Shown: positions 1 to 11,684 of the stretch, piece after piece
How the letters are laid out: every line of letters begins with the position of its first letter
Position numbering within the stretch: the first letter of the stretch is position 1
From: Mermis nigrescens
Lineage: Eukaryota; Nematoda; Enoplea; Mermithida; Mermithidae
Direction of reading: 5' to 3'
Length of the DNA: 64,000 bases
Assembly (NCBI GenBank): GCA_036768485.1
Contig: JAVLUZ010000167.1
Coordinates: 434,001 to 498,000, forward strand
The notes under the pieces: model-generated
Databases searched by the model: none
Told to the model about the DNA's origin: nothing
What the model saw: the letters and a program-made list of their open reading frames with translations, nothing else
Program-made: the position numbers and the translations under genes

Positions 1-232
1 GTAGGTACCTACGCTTTTACTGTCCATGATCCATCTAATATTCCTAAAATTTAGATCAATGAAAATTCTTTCCAAGATCTGATAGAGGACAAAACGTCCC
101 ACGGGACGAAGACCAAAGCACAAAATTCGTCTAAAAGTAAAGCATTATTGCAAATCAGCAAACCAAAGCATTGACGAAAAGTAGTAAATTTTGTGGGTGC
201 CCACCGAACAAAATTCTGGCTAAGTCACTGCA

Positions 233-526
233 TTAAACACATGTGAAGAATATAAGGCTGCTAACTAAATAACGGCAAATAGGCGTACGGATTCGGACGT
301 TCAAACATCTTGCCGTTTGAAAAGAATTTTTTAAACAGTTGAGCATGTCCACAGATTCTAACATGGATCCTTTTGCGGGATCATAACATCGATGAAAAAC
401 TTGCACCGCAGAGGGTCCGGACTTGGCCACCAAGCAGTGTCTCCTATTTTCTTCAATCGATCCATCCTTCTTGCTACGCATATTAAAGAAATGTTTCAAC
501 TCGTGACTTTTGTTTTTTAACATCAC
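233..526 (-). CDS. Weak candidate exon, minus strand
   Basis: 97-codon minus-strand frame with protein-like composition: SHELKHFFNMRSKKDGSIEE, then NRRHCLVAKSGPSAVQVFHR and CYDPAKGSMLESVDML. A possible acceptor GCAAG lies just upstream. No family recognised. It may belong to the same suspected minus-strand gene as 6.0-6.4 kb, but spacing and phase cannot be tested here. Confidence 0.25.
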   Translation of the reverse strand: MMLKNKSHELKHFFNMRSKKDGSIEENRRHCLVAKSGPSAVQVFHRCYDPAKGSMLESVDMLNCLKNSFQTARCLNVRIRTPICRYLVSSLIFFTCV

Positions 527-646
527 AAAACCACCTTGCAGGCAGCCTCATGCGATGCAATTTTGATCAAGCATGTGTAGAACTGTTCAACCCCAAAATG
601 CAAAAGGGTCAGCGAGCAGTCGAATCCATAATTTTCAATTTGAGTT

Positions 647-1230
647 CAGTGCTCGCCATGAAACATGACGCACTATAAGCATCAGATTTATATTGATGAT
701 GCGTTGTGAGCGCTGCGTTTCATCTATAATGCGCGATCATCTATTTTATTATTATAGGATATTTATCTGTATCATGCCGTTAATCTGGCGATGCAGACAG
801 CGCAATTCAGCTATTAATAGCGCCAACAAGAAGGAAGTGCGCACGTGAATGCCGGAAGCGCGCACGTGAATGCCGGAAGCGCGCACGTGAATGCCGGAAG
901 CGCGCACGTGAATGCCGGAAGCGGCGCACGGAATGCCGAAGCGCGCAAATGAATGCCGTTCTATATTCAGGTGAGTGCGCGCGCGTGAATGCCCTTCTAT
1001 ATTCAGGCACGCAGCGCTCCGGCATTCACATGCACCCTTCCTTCTTGTTGGCGCTATTAATAGCTAAATTGCGCCGTCCGCATTGCCAGATTAATGGCAT
1101 GATACAGATAAATATCCTATAATAATAAAAAAGAGATGATAGCGAATTATAGACAAAACGCGGCGCTCGCGACGCATCATCTAATATAAATGTGACGATT
1201 ATAGTGAGTCATGTTTCATGGCGAGCACTG
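647..1230. repeat. Foldback element: 0.19-kb inverted arms around a 21-bp minisatellite
   Basis: The left arm 647-838 (CAGTGCTCGCCATGAAACAT...) and right arm 1036-1230 (...ATGTTTCATGGCGAGCACTG) pair over about 190 bp with some mismatches. The loop holds the tandem array at 839-957. The ends CAGTG/CACTG suit a hAT-like foldback; the flanks TTTGAGTT and TATAAGAC show no TSD. The array's short coding-looking frame is an artefact of the repeat. Confidence 0.85.
839..957. repeat. 21-bp minisatellite, about 5.7 copies
   Basis: Unit GCGCACGTGAATGCCGGAAGC. The first four copies are almost identical, the next two degenerate. GC-rich in an AT-rich region; each unit carries CACGTG. Confidence 0.92.
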
Positions 1231-1581
1231 TATAAGACAACATTAACGAAATCGCTTGAAAGTAAAGTATTTTAGACCAAAATTGCTCGGACGGTACCAA
1301 GCTTTAGGACCCTTCAGTCGGAGGTAGTATCACCCGTTACCACCCCTGTACGCATATATAATCAAGACCCCAATCCCCTCCCAGCCACATGTCCCTCCCG
1401 ACTTCGTCTATTGACCCTGAGTACACTCGTATTTGCGTATTCCATTGCTTCTCAGCATTTTTCTGTATTATTTACATTTTTATTCAGTTATCATTTATTT
1501 ATTTGCTGAGCGGGTACTTCAGAAATGCATATTTCTCACAACCCAGCATGCAGCTCTAAGGGGGAGAGGTAGGGTGATTAG

Positions 1582-1806
1582 TAGTGTTGTAAAAGATAAA
1601 AAAAGATAAGAGTTTTCTGCTCTTGCAAAACACACAAACACAAATCTGGGTAGTGGAATTGACTTGTTCTTGGGTTGAAATTAGTGTTGTAAAAGATAAG
1701 GATATATTGCAAGATAAAAGATAATGATTAATATAGCTTTATCTTTATCTTTATCTTTCTAAAAAGATAAAGATAACACTATCTTTTGTTATCTTTTACA
1801 ACACTA
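1582..1806. mobile_element. 225-bp hAT-type MITE with TAGTGTTGTAAAAGATA ends
   Basis: TIRs are TAGTGTTGTAAAAGATA and TATCTTTTACAACACTA. The TSD GTGATTAG is perfect (1574-1581, 1807-1814). A second internal copy of the left terminus starts at 1682, so the element is a composite or has captured a sibling. The interior is mostly KAAAGATAA repeats. Confidence 0.88.
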
Positions 1807-3289
1807 GTGATTAGTCCCCCCATTTTGAAAATACGAGTGAGTACCTTTTGTTAAGATCCCCTAAAGGAAAAGACTGAAATTTCTTGAAGCGGATTTGAAA
1901 GACAGTCAAAATAGATTTAAGCTCGCTTTTGAGCTGATGGATCAAAAAAATTTTCGGCACTTTCAAACTAATTTTTTCAATTTTTTTCTCAAAATTATTT
2001 CTCCTCTTATAATCAGAGCTCGCTGAGAAACGCCCAAAAAACACCATTATTTTCCTAAAAAGCATTTGTTGAGATATTTGACTTTAAAATTTTAGTCCCC
2101 CAAATTCAGTAGGCCAGCTATACGGGACTGCTCAAAAGATCGAATTTTCTACAGGACTCACAGATGCCATTGTATTGTATTCCATTTATAACCGCATCTG
2201 CTGTCTTCATTCCTTCTAAATCAACAACCTGGACGTCCAGCATGCCGAAAAGTTGCTCCTCGCGTTCAGCCAAACGATCTGAATATTGTAACAAGCAATG
2301 CTGATGATCAATGGTGATCATATATGATCTAGGAGGGGGAGAATATATTTTGTTCAATTTGTTCCGACTTTTTAAAATATTTTCCAAATTATTTAATGTT
2401 TTTATGTTCTAAAAAGATAGAGCTTCGCCAGAAACGCTGGAAAACGATGTTTTTGGCATGCACTCTTTCCAGAATTCGCGCTTTTCCCCTTATTTAAATA
2501 ACTTCCCCAAAAACTCGTAGAAAAGGTAATTTAAGCTTTCTTAGCCAACTATTTTACCAAAAGCGTCAAAATTTCGCCGCTTCGCGCCATATACTCATTT
2601 TTGGACTGTATTTTGTTCACTTTGTTCGAATTTTTTACTCGTTCCGAATGTCGATCATTTTTGAACTCAAAAGAGGCATTTTAGAACTTGACCCTCCCGC
2701 AAGATATTCCCATGCTGTGCATGTCCAGTGGTGGGTGTAGAATTTTCAAAAAGGCGGGAGGCGGTATCCCGATTCTTTTCCAAGCTGTTGAAAATAGGTC
2801 GAAATTCGCACTTAAAGTGTGAAACAACAGATTTTCTGCCTTTTTGCAAAGCCTACTTTCGTTAAAACACATTTTCGAGCAACATTTCCCAAAGGAACTC
2901 CAAAATTTTTAACAATTTTATGCAAAAATGAATAAACTACTTTAACTTGGCAAAGAACCTGTGCGAAGATCCGGAAAATTGGAAACTTTAGACAGTAATA
3001 CATCCAGAGTCCTTGTAGAATAATTGCTCTATCTACTCTATCTGTGCTCTTGGAGCGATATAGATTGAAGCATTTGAAGCATATTTTTAAAATTTCTACT
3101 CCATAATGGCAGAAAGTATGCTGAATGCAACCAAAAACTATTCCTAGTTGCTAAAATACGGCTTCCAAGTTCCAGGTCGTCAGAAAAAATGTGCAATTAA
3201 GAGGTGTATGTATATCGATGGCCGAAAATCAATACAAATTACAACGTATTCATTGTCTGTTTATTCAATCATATCAAGCCAATTGAGGG

Positions 3290-3705
3290 AGGGGTTTCAT
3301 CCCCCCAGATAAATATTCACCCCCGCCAGAAAAATATTCACCCGCATGAGATTTTTCATCCCCTACCCCGAATTCGCGACTTTTCAAAAGTTCCCAATTT
3401 TTTTTAAATTTGTAGAGAAAAAGTGCGTTTCTAAGCGATTTTAGCTATCTGTTTGCTCGAAAGTGTCCAATGTTCGGCGCTTCGCGCCATATGATCATGT
3501 TATGACTATATATTGTTCAATTAATTTGATTTTTTTGTTTTTTGAAATTTTTCAATGTTTTTATGCTCTAGAAAGATAGAGCATCGTCAGAAACGCCGAA
3601 AAACGACGTTTTTGACGCGTACCTACCATTATTTAGGCCCAAAAAGAGCACTTTAAAATTTCAAACCCCCCTTCACGAAGTCCCATGCTGTGCATGAATA
3701 CTGCC
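3290..3705. mobile_element. Repeat family ending CCCATGCTGTGCATG (about 400 bp)
   Basis: The order AATTCGCG, GTGCGTTTCTAAGCGATTTT, GGCGCTTCGCGCC hairpin, TAGAAAGATAGAGCAT, AAACGCCGAAAAACGACG, CCCATGCTGTGCATG recurs at about 2400-2725 (+), 5085-5400 (-), 6487-6790 (-) and partly 7420-7720 (+). This makes it a dispersed family, probably a MITE. TIR and TSD are not established. Confidence 0.65.
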
Positions 3706-3885
3706 AACAATATGCTTGATTAAATGTTGAATATTTTTCGATAAGCCAGGGAAATCGAAATGTAACTTGTTTAACGAGGAACAATCAGTTCATTAGATTC
3801 ATCCACCAAGCTTGACCTTATTTGTTCATTAAGGCTTGGTACCTTGTCCTTCTAAGAACCTAATCAGGTACACTTAATCATACAT

Positions 3886-4083
3886 CTTGTAGGAGGAATG
3901 AGGATTCCCCCATGTATACTTGCTCGCTCGCCTCCATCCCCCAAAGCCAGAAACTTTTGACCCCTAAATGGTTTTTCACCATTTCTATGTCTTTTTTGGT
4001 CAAAAAATGAAGGTAAGTTAACCCCGTCCCAAAATGGTCGAAAATCCGCACCCCAAATTTTGAGCCGATACATGTATGTACGA
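3886..4083. mobile_element. MITE, CATACATGTAAC family
   Basis: Contains the family order CATCCCCCAAAGCCAGAAAC, TTTTTTGGTCAAAAAATGAA and the terminal GAGCCGATACATGTATG. Other damaged copies lie near 13193-13435 and 46185-46370. Confidence 0.65.
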
Positions 4084-6043
4084 GCAGTATGCAATTAATA
4101 ATCTTATTACCGGATGATTGTCTACCACCAACAGAGTCGAGTGAACCTCGGAATGTCGACTTTGGATGCCCTGAACGTTGTGTGTCGAGATCATTAATTG
4201 TATTCTAAAAGTAGCTTTTCATAAATTGATGATAATCATAATTACATGATCTCATACGCATGTGGAAAACCCTATCAAAGGACAAAATAGAACACTTTTT
4301 CAGGAAAAATTAGACGACACGTAGGTAAAAACGGAAAAATTACAACGTAAAAATAATGGCCATATACTCTGAATAAAGGCCAGCCATCAGGCGCGGATAT
4401 GGAAAGGAGGGTGAAGAGGGGCGAACCTCCTCTCGTCAAAAAATATTTGGGCGCAATGGAGAATGTGTATTTTTTATGAATCTAGTCAGGGGCGAATTAA
4501 AGGGGCGGGGAGGGGCGGCCACAACCTCCAACCCCATTGGCCAAAAACGCTTGGTGAGATAAGGAATGGATATTACATTTGCTACGATTTATGGCCGTCC
4601 GTGACCATATTTTCATGAATTTTTCCTGCGCTTCGCACTATATGTTTCTTTTTAATGACATTTCTTAGCTTTCTTGACAGCCTGAAAGCCATATTATGGC
4701 GCCAGGAATAGGTTTCTATAGCCGAAAACATTTTCATGACCCCTAAGAACAGAAACAGCTATTTCAGTATACTTTTCTTCCTAAGCATGAATTTGAAAAA
4801 TTTTTGACGCTCCCGCACTAAATGCTGCAAATACAGGCAATATACTTACATTTCAAATCTGGAAACATCCTTCTTTGTAATTTGAAATATTCTCTAGCGC
4901 TTTGCGCCGTTTTTCGCTAAATTCAAAGTAGTTTACCCTTCTTTTACGCACAAAATTGTCAAAAAATTAAAAATTGTTCAAGAAATTGTTGCGCCGAAAA
5001 AGATTTTAAATTAAAGCCAATCTACATCCGCCACTGATTCTAGGCATTTTTTATCACGATAAAACTTTTTCACGGCAGTAGCACGCATGCACAGCATGGG
5101 AATTCCGAGGGGTGTGAAATTTTCAAGTGCTTTTTGGGGTCCAAAAACAGTGGGTATGCGTCAAAAACATCGTTTTTCGGCTTTTCTGACGATGCTCTAC
5201 CTTTCTAGAGCAGAAAAACATAAAAATTTCAATAAAACTGAGAAAAAAGTCGAATAAATAGAACAAAACATAGTCAAAACATGAGTATATTGCGCGAAGC
5301 GCCAAAAATTTGACAATTTCGAGCAAATAGATGGCTAAAAACGCTACAGAAAGCACATGGTCAGCAGAGTAGTTTATGTATATACGGGACATGAATTTTT
5401 TACTTCTTACACTATTTTTCATGAATGATTTTTCGATGGTGCTTTGTGGCTATTTTTGCATGAATTTTACACGTTCTTCGTAGTAAACCTTCGAAACTTT
5501 CAACTTTTTTCGGTTCAAAAATAATTCTGTCCATCAAAAAGACGAGAAAACCGCTACTTTAAGCATAATGTATGGATTTTTTAGACGATTCTTGTCATTA
5601 CTAAAAGAATTATTGTTCCACCCCTGCCCTCATTTCTTAGGATATTATGGATCCGCCTCAGCCAGTCATTGCTGTATTGTAACGTTTATAGCGATTCTGA
5701 GGGCATTTAGGATCCAAAAAGCTATTCAGCTCATGACTTACCCAGCATCACACCGGCCATACTGTGCATTATATTGCTGAAAAGGTCAAGTAAAATAAGT
5801 AAAGTTAAAATAAAAAGAGGGAAAGTAAAAGTAAAAGTAAAATAAAATAAAAATAAAACAAAAGTACAAGTAAAACATTGATTGTTCACCGAAAGATAAG
5901 CAGGATAAAAGCACTTTCACTGACAGATTCGAAAAACAAAACGAAAATGATAAAAAAACTGAAAAAATAGAAGAAAAAAGAAAAATATCTTTGTATATCT
6001 TTCGTCCGTCCGTAACATCATATATCAAACATTCCGCGTGAAC

Positions 6044-6416
6044 CTGTTCGATTAAACTACGATCCCTCTTTTTAGACGACTGAGGCCCAGAAGTGCAATA
6101 ATCGTTCGACTGTTTGGATTTTGTGATAACCTCAATGACCTCCACCTCGTTTTTGCTGTCAATTTGCTGATTCATATATGAATTACTGATCGATTCTTTG
6201 GCCAACAGCTTGTTACATTCGGTTTCAAATTTAGTTAAATCGCTTAAGTGGCCTTGAATGCGCCAGGGAACATTTTCGGCTGAAGGGGTGACTTTCAAAT
6301 TTAGGTCGCTGGCCAGGCTTTTAACAGAAAAATCCGGTCTTTGCTCAATCAACTTCCCATTGATTAACTCAATGTCGTCTGCTCTCAGCAAAGGCAATGG
6401 CCGTGAAGCGCAACTC
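6044..6416 (-). CDS. Possible exon of an unrecognised minus-strand gene
   Basis: On the minus strand an acceptor TTTATAG (to 6417) opens a frame of about 124 codons ending at a candidate donor CAG|GTTCAC (6044). It starts SCASRPLPLLRADDIELINGK and continues with KSLASDLNLKV, WRIQGHLSDLTKFETECNKL and EVIEVITKSKQS. Amino-acid use is balanced, soluble and rich in charged residues, unlike the Phe/Lys-rich shadow frames around it. I do not recognise the family. If the frame is read past the donor it runs into low-complexity Phe/Ser-rich sequence, which supports an exon end there. Alternatives are a transposon-borne gene fragment or chance. Confidence 0.4.
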
Positions 6417-6924
6417 CTATAAATTATTCACTAAACTCTTCTGACAGGTATTTGTCGTTAAATGAATAAACGTTGGGCACTAGACATACATGGCGTGAGA
6501 ATTCAGGAGAGGAATGCAATTTTAGAGTGGCTTTTTGTGCTCAAAAATTGTGGACGAATTAAAAACGTCGTTTCTTAGCGTTTCTGATGTTGCTCTATCT
6601 TTAAAGAGCACAGAGGCATAAAAAATCGCGAAAAAAAACAAAAAATTGAATAGATTGGACAACATTATATATATAAATAGTCAAAAAACGAGCATATGGC
6701 GCGACTAAAACTCTTAAAACAGCAACATTTCAACGAATTTTTCTGAAACTTCTGAAAAATCGCGTTGTCGAGTTCGAAATGTCAATGCATAGCTATAAAG
6801 TGCGATTTTCAGCCTTTCCTCTACAAAACAAATCCTCCAAATGATTCCTGCAACCCATAGGAGCGCAATGTCAAACTTTCAAGATAGGGGGTTATGAAGA
6901 ACAAAAATTGCAAGATAGGTATGT

Positions 6925-7235
6925 GCTTAGTGAAAACGGCTCTATAGTCCTTTTGAAGTCAGAAAATTAGCTATATAGCCATTTTGCTCTCAGAAAACTA
7001 GCATTATAGCCTTTTTGGATTAACAAATATAGCTATATAGCCTTATCGAATTATAAACAGCTATTAACCCATTTTTGGAGTCGAGAAAATAGCTTTATAT
7101 CCTTTTGAAACACAGAAAAGACAGCTAAATAGCATTTCTGAGCTCAAAAAAGACTATATAGCTAGTTTTCTGAGCCCAAAAATGCTGTACAGCAAATTTT
7201 CCGAGCACAAAAAGGCTATACAGCAATGGTTTTTC
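6925..7235. repeat. Degenerate tandem array, about 31-bp unit, about ten copies
   Basis: The unit is roughly TAGCTATATAGCCTTTTT followed by GRGYYCAGAAAAC. Each copy repeats the near-palindrome AGCTATATAGCT or a variant. Unit lengths vary by a few bases. Confidence 0.75.
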
Positions 7236-7739
7236 GGCCAGAATTGCTGTATACCTTTCAGCTTTTCAAACCTGAGGGGGGGCAATACCACACTTCATCC
7301 CCCCTGCTCTTGTGTGCTGCTCCCGTCAAAAGTTTATGTCTCAGTCCTACGTATGGGCAAAATAGTCAGCTGTGCTTGGGACGCAAAGGCTTCCTTTACC
7401 ACAGAAATTCTTTCGCCCTGTAATTTGCGATTTTCCAAGAAAAATCGTAGAGAAGGTGCTTTAACAAATTTTAGCTATCAGCGTGCTCGAAAGTGTCAAA
7501 TTTCGGTGCTTCGAGCCACAAATTATTTTGTAATTGTTTCAGTACACCTATTCCAGTCTTATTTCGAATTTTTATTTTATCTCTTACGTTTCATGAAGTA
7601 AGAGCATGGTTTTATATGTAAAAAAATTATGTTTTTGACTATGTCCACCATTTTTTAGTCTAAAAAGACACGTGCTAAAAATTTTTAATTTTTAACCCCC
7701 CTCTAGAAATTTTTTTAGCGCGGAGCCAAGGAAACCGGT

Positions 7740-8870
7740 CCTGCGCCAACGGAATATTTTGGGTATTAGCGCCATGTGAAAAGGCTTTTCTGAATTAAGA
7801 GATAAGACTTTCTGGCATTTTAAAAGCATTTTCCAAGAAGGTTCAAAAAATTTCGACTCTTCGCGCCGCACAAATGTATGATTTTTGCTTTACTAAGATG
7901 TTAGCTCTGTAATTTAGAATGCTGATGCAGTTAATCGTTCTTTCCAACAAGCTCTTCTGAAAACTTAACATCGATTTTGCTTAATCTGCAAGCGTAAGAC
8001 TTTCCACTGTGGACAAAGACTAATTAATCATTGATTAAAAAAAGTTCTAACCAAAATAGCAGCATGAAAGCTTTGCATTAGATCAGTCAAGCTCCAATAG
8101 TTTTGACAAATATTACCTAATGTGATCAATCACACCTATACATGCAGGCAAGTCTATTCCAGGTATCCCGAAATGAAATTTTTTCAGTTTCCATTCGGGT
8201 TCCCAAAAGAAAAAGTTTGAAACTCAAATGCGCTTAACTGACCGTGAAAGCAGATTTTAACAATCTTTTAACTAGGTTAGGGATCGCAGAATTTTTCGAC
8301 GCTTTGCGTCGAATTAATTTTTTTATTTTATATTCGTCGTATAAACAGCCGTATATGTGGCTCAATGAATCATATCAAAATTTGTGAACGAATATTGATT
8401 AAGCAATTGATCAGTCAAGCGTGAACGAAGTGGATAATGAGAAATCAGTCGTGTCGATACTTTTTGTAAGACATGCAAAATGTAAAAAAGTCATTGGAAA
8501 ACTTTTTACACCATGGCGTAGAGCTTGCCGAGCAGCGCGCCAAAAGTGCCATTATTTTGTTCCCCCCAATAGTGACAACTTGTTTCGGTGCGCTAATGAG
8601 AGGCCCCTTGCGCAAATGCTCTCTTCTGGCTATTAGCGGCCCCACTGATGGTGTTGGCGCAAAGAAGTCCCTGTTCCCCCAAATCCCGATGCTGCGCATA
8701 ACTGAACAGCACCACACATGGGCGAGGGGGTCAGTTAGTGGTACCATACATGTAATAGAGAAGTTTAGGGATCCCTTACCCCCGACCATACATGTACAGC
8801 ATAGGAATTCTGGGGGTCACGCTCAAACATTTTTTAAAAAGTGCCTTTTTGGGCTAAAAACGATAGGTAC
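7740..8870. other. No gene seen; isolated GC hairpin
   Basis: AT-rich sequence with scattered TTCGCGCC-type hairpins (about 7861). The hairpin at 8298-8310 has both arms changed (GACGC and GCGTC). A GC-richer stretch at 8500-8790 has overlapping frames on both strands but no recognisable protein. CATGTACAGCATAGGAATTC near 8790 is a family terminus like that at 3.7 and 5.1 kb. Confidence 0.5.
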
Positions 8871-8873
8871 ACG

Positions 8874-9135
8874 CAGTGTTGTTTTTGTATTCGGCAAAGA
8901 TTTTTCCCGATGTACAAAGACTTTTGGGTACCGTCTTTGTACATGTACAAAGATTTTTCGGAAGACCAAAACTGCAAAAAAGGTTTTGAAATTCGCAGAA
9001 ATTTTCGGCGCTTCGCGCCGAAATGAGAAATTGTGTTCTAAATATCTTCATAATGTCAAAAATTGCGTTTTGAAAGGAAAAATGTCAAATTTTTCGCCAG
9101 CTTCGCGCCGTTTTGAGGCGATTATTAGCACTGTT
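8874..9135 (-). mobile_element. Truncated MITE, TTTGTACAAGG family, inverted
   Basis: Begins CAGTGTTGTTTTTGTATTCGG and carries the family's CTTTGTACATGTACAAAG palindrome (about 8934) and two GC hairpins (9006-9020 and about 9100), in reverse orientation to the copies at 45.3 and 55.2 kb. The far end is missing. Confidence 0.65.
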
Positions 9136-9929
9136 TTTTAGCGCGAGCGCAAACAAAAGTGGCCGCGCGCAAAGGATAATTCTCGGACATTTGCTACCCA
9201 TGCATATACAGGTAAGTAAAAAAATAGAATCGTTCGTCGAACCATTATCTTCTTAACGATGGAAGCAAATGGAATGCGGTTTTGATAAAAAGTCAATTAA
9301 ACAGTTACAAAGATAATAAGTTATTGCGTTTTCCAAAAAATTTATAAGCAATATAGCGAAAGTCGTTTTTTCGAGTCATGAAAGCATCCGCCAGAAAAAT
9401 TAATTATATTTGTTGTCGAGTAACTTTACGGCGCCCTGTGACAATTGAGTCAAACTTCTATTCTTAAGCCACTTAATACAACCATCTCTATACTGATATA
9501 CTTTACTGCATTCTTGGTTAGTGTAAAATAATCAATCCTTATCAAAAGCTGCACATTTTGGTCACTGCTTGCAAATTAAAAAGCTGATTATGAATGTAGC
9601 AACCCACAGTAAGACTGCAGTTGCATCACGAAGACTAAATTTATCAAAATACAAATAAACAGGAACAAATATGTTTAGGATCATGCAAAGCATATCGCAT
9701 TCAATTATTTTTCTCTGTTAAAAGCGTATTATCTTAGGGGATAACTTGTTTTATGCACTAAATCTGTAAAGTCCCTGGAAAAAATAGTTTTGCAAAATTT
9801 AGTGGAAACCAACAGCAGCTCAACCAGCAGAATTAAAATTGGCTACATTTCTCGAGTGATATGCTCTCGGAGAAAGCCAAACGCATTTCAAACCGCGTTT
9901 AATTTGGACAACTATTTATGAAGTTGGAC
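9136..9929. other. No feature seen
   Basis: Unique-looking AT-rich sequence without a supported reading frame, repeat or RNA gene. Confidence 0.5.
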
Positions 9930-10052
9930 CGAAATAGTGCGCGAAATTCGGGATTTTTTAGCGATTTTTAGCGATTTTCGGGTTAAAACGACTAATTTTT
10001 CGGCCCAAGTCAGGGTTCCGCCCCCCTTAGGAAAATCCTGGATCGTCCACTG
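9930..10052. mobile_element. Truncated MITE, CAGTGGCGGATCC family
   Basis: Inverted copy that retains the AGCGATTTTTAGCGATTTT core and the outer end GGATCGTCCACTG. The other end is lost. Short related pieces also occur near 4388-4520, 45150-45205 and 49274-49330. Confidence 0.65.
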
Positions 10053-10670
10053 GTTATAAGGTCCAATATCCGACTCGATTTTTTTTTGACCACCTTGTAT
10101 GAGCAGCACAAAAAAACGGATTTGAGTACGTCCTAATGAAGGTCAAAAAGCAACCCAATCATGAAAAATTGGATCGTCTCAGTCAACAATTCTCCACAGA
10201 TAGGATATGATCGCATAGGCAGACTGTGTTATGAGATATCTTACAAACAGGGGCAGATCGAACGGAATTCAGAGGAGGCTGAACCATATTGAACTAAGAT
10301 CGTCGGCGAAATGTAAAGAATAAAAATGTATTTTTAACAAGTGGCCTTTGCCTGAGGCACGTAGCTGGCTTTCTGAATTTGGGAGGGAGGCTAAAATTTT
10401 TAAATCAGATAAATCGAAAACCGCTTCCAGATAATCGAAAATAATCACGTTTTTAGGCGTTCCTGAGCGAACTCTCATATTGGAAAAAATTTGAAAAATT
10501 TTATCTTAATCTATGTTGTCTTCAGGATATCGCATAAGATGACTAATATAATAATAACATAATAACATAACATAACTTTCTCAACATCGGGCTGTTTTAA
10601 GACAAAATTTATGCAAAACAATAAATTTGGCGCTAAGCGCCCAAAAATTTTGGGGCTATTAACTCAAAAG

Positions 10671-10836
10671 CAGGCACGTAGCTGGCCCTCCTATTTTGAG
10701 AGGGACCAACACCAATTTTGGGGGGTCTAAGCCAGAAATAGCACAAAATAACGTGTGAAAAAACCCCATTCTTCCGATTTTTTAATAAATTTTAGAGGAG
10801 TCCGGACCCCCCATTCCCCCCACAGCTACGTGCCTG
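10671..10836. mobile_element. 166-bp hAT-type MITE, CAGGCACGTAGCTG family, copy 1
   Basis: TIRs are CAGGCACGTAGCTGG and CCACAGCTACGTGCCTG. The TSD CTCAAAAG is perfect (10663-10670, 10837-10844). No coding capacity. Confidence 0.92.
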
Positions 10837-11191
10837 CTCAAAAGTATGCTAAAATCCATTCATGGCAGTCTTTCAAATACGCTCAAATAATTTCCAATGT
10901 TTTCCTTTGTTGGATCTTTGTAAAAAAACTTGTACTTTCATTCTCTTGGCGGGACTGTGACCCCATACCCCTCACATCTACGTTCCTGCTTTGCCTACAA
11001 AAATACTGTTTCCGGCGTAGAAATATGAATTACTAGCTGGCAAAAAAGGTGCATAAATTTAATTAAACTTGGAAAAGTTAACGTAAAATCGGTTCTCGGT
11101 TCCCGTTCCAAAAATGGTCGGTTCCAGCCGGTTCCAATTAACAGGCACATATCTAATATACATTATATCACAGAAAAAATATATCTACCGG

Positions 11192-11398
11192 CAGTGGCGG
11201 ATCCAGGATTTTCCTAAGGGGGGGCGGTTCCCCTAAGGGGGGGGGGCAGAACCATGACTTGGGCGGAAAAATTTGTCGTTTTAACCCAGAAATCGCTAAA
11301 AATCGCTCAAAAAATCATTAATTTTGCGCACTATTTCGGGCCAATGGGGGGGCGAACGCCCCCGAGCCTCCCCCCTCCACCCCCCTTAAATCCGCCCG
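11192..11398. mobile_element. 207-bp hAT-type MITE, CAGTGGCGGATCC family, copy 1
   Basis: Starts CAGTGGCGGATCCAGG and ends near AAATCCGCCCG. The TSD TCTACCGG is perfect (11184-11191, 11399-11406). G-runs near the left end are countered by C-runs at the right. The core contains tandem AAATCGCTAAAAATCGCT. Confidence 0.9.
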
Positions 11399-11489
11399 TC
11401 TACCGGTCCCTTATTTTGCCATATATGTTGGGCGGATAAGAGGGGGGCGCTCGCCATGTACCAAAGCCCGCCTTTAATCCACCTACGAA

Positions 11490-11676
11490 CAGGAGCGGAT
11501 TTAGGGGGGCGGGGGGCCCCATTGGCCCAAAATAGTGCGCAAAATTAAGGATTTTTGAGCGATTTTTAGCGATTTTTGGGTTAGAACAGCTAATTTTTCC
11601 GCCCAAGTCAGGGTTCCGCCCCCCCCCCATCGGGGTACCGCCCCCCCCCCTTAGCGAAATCATGAATATGCCACTT
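11490..11676. mobile_element. MITE, CAGTGGCGGATCC family, copy 2 (inverted)
   Basis: Inverted relative of the element at 11192, only 91 bp away, with the same AGCGATTTTTAGCGATTTTT core. The flanks CCTACGAA (11482-11489) and CATACGAA (11677-11684) are an 8-bp TSD with one mismatch. Confidence 0.82.
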
Positions 11677-11684
11677 CATACGAA

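Noticed and set aside
807..1025. 72-codon frame with RFRHSRA repeats
   Set aside because: Translation of the 21-bp minisatellite in the loop of an inverted repeat.
8934..8952. TTTGTACATGTACAAAG palindrome as a regulatory operator
   Set aside because: It is a recurring internal part of the TTTGTACAAGG MITE family, present at every copy.
8421..9141. 222-codon plus-strand frame at 8.47-9.14 kb
   Set aside because: Runs through an inverted MITE and the GC hairpins; composition matches shadow frames and no domain is recognisable.
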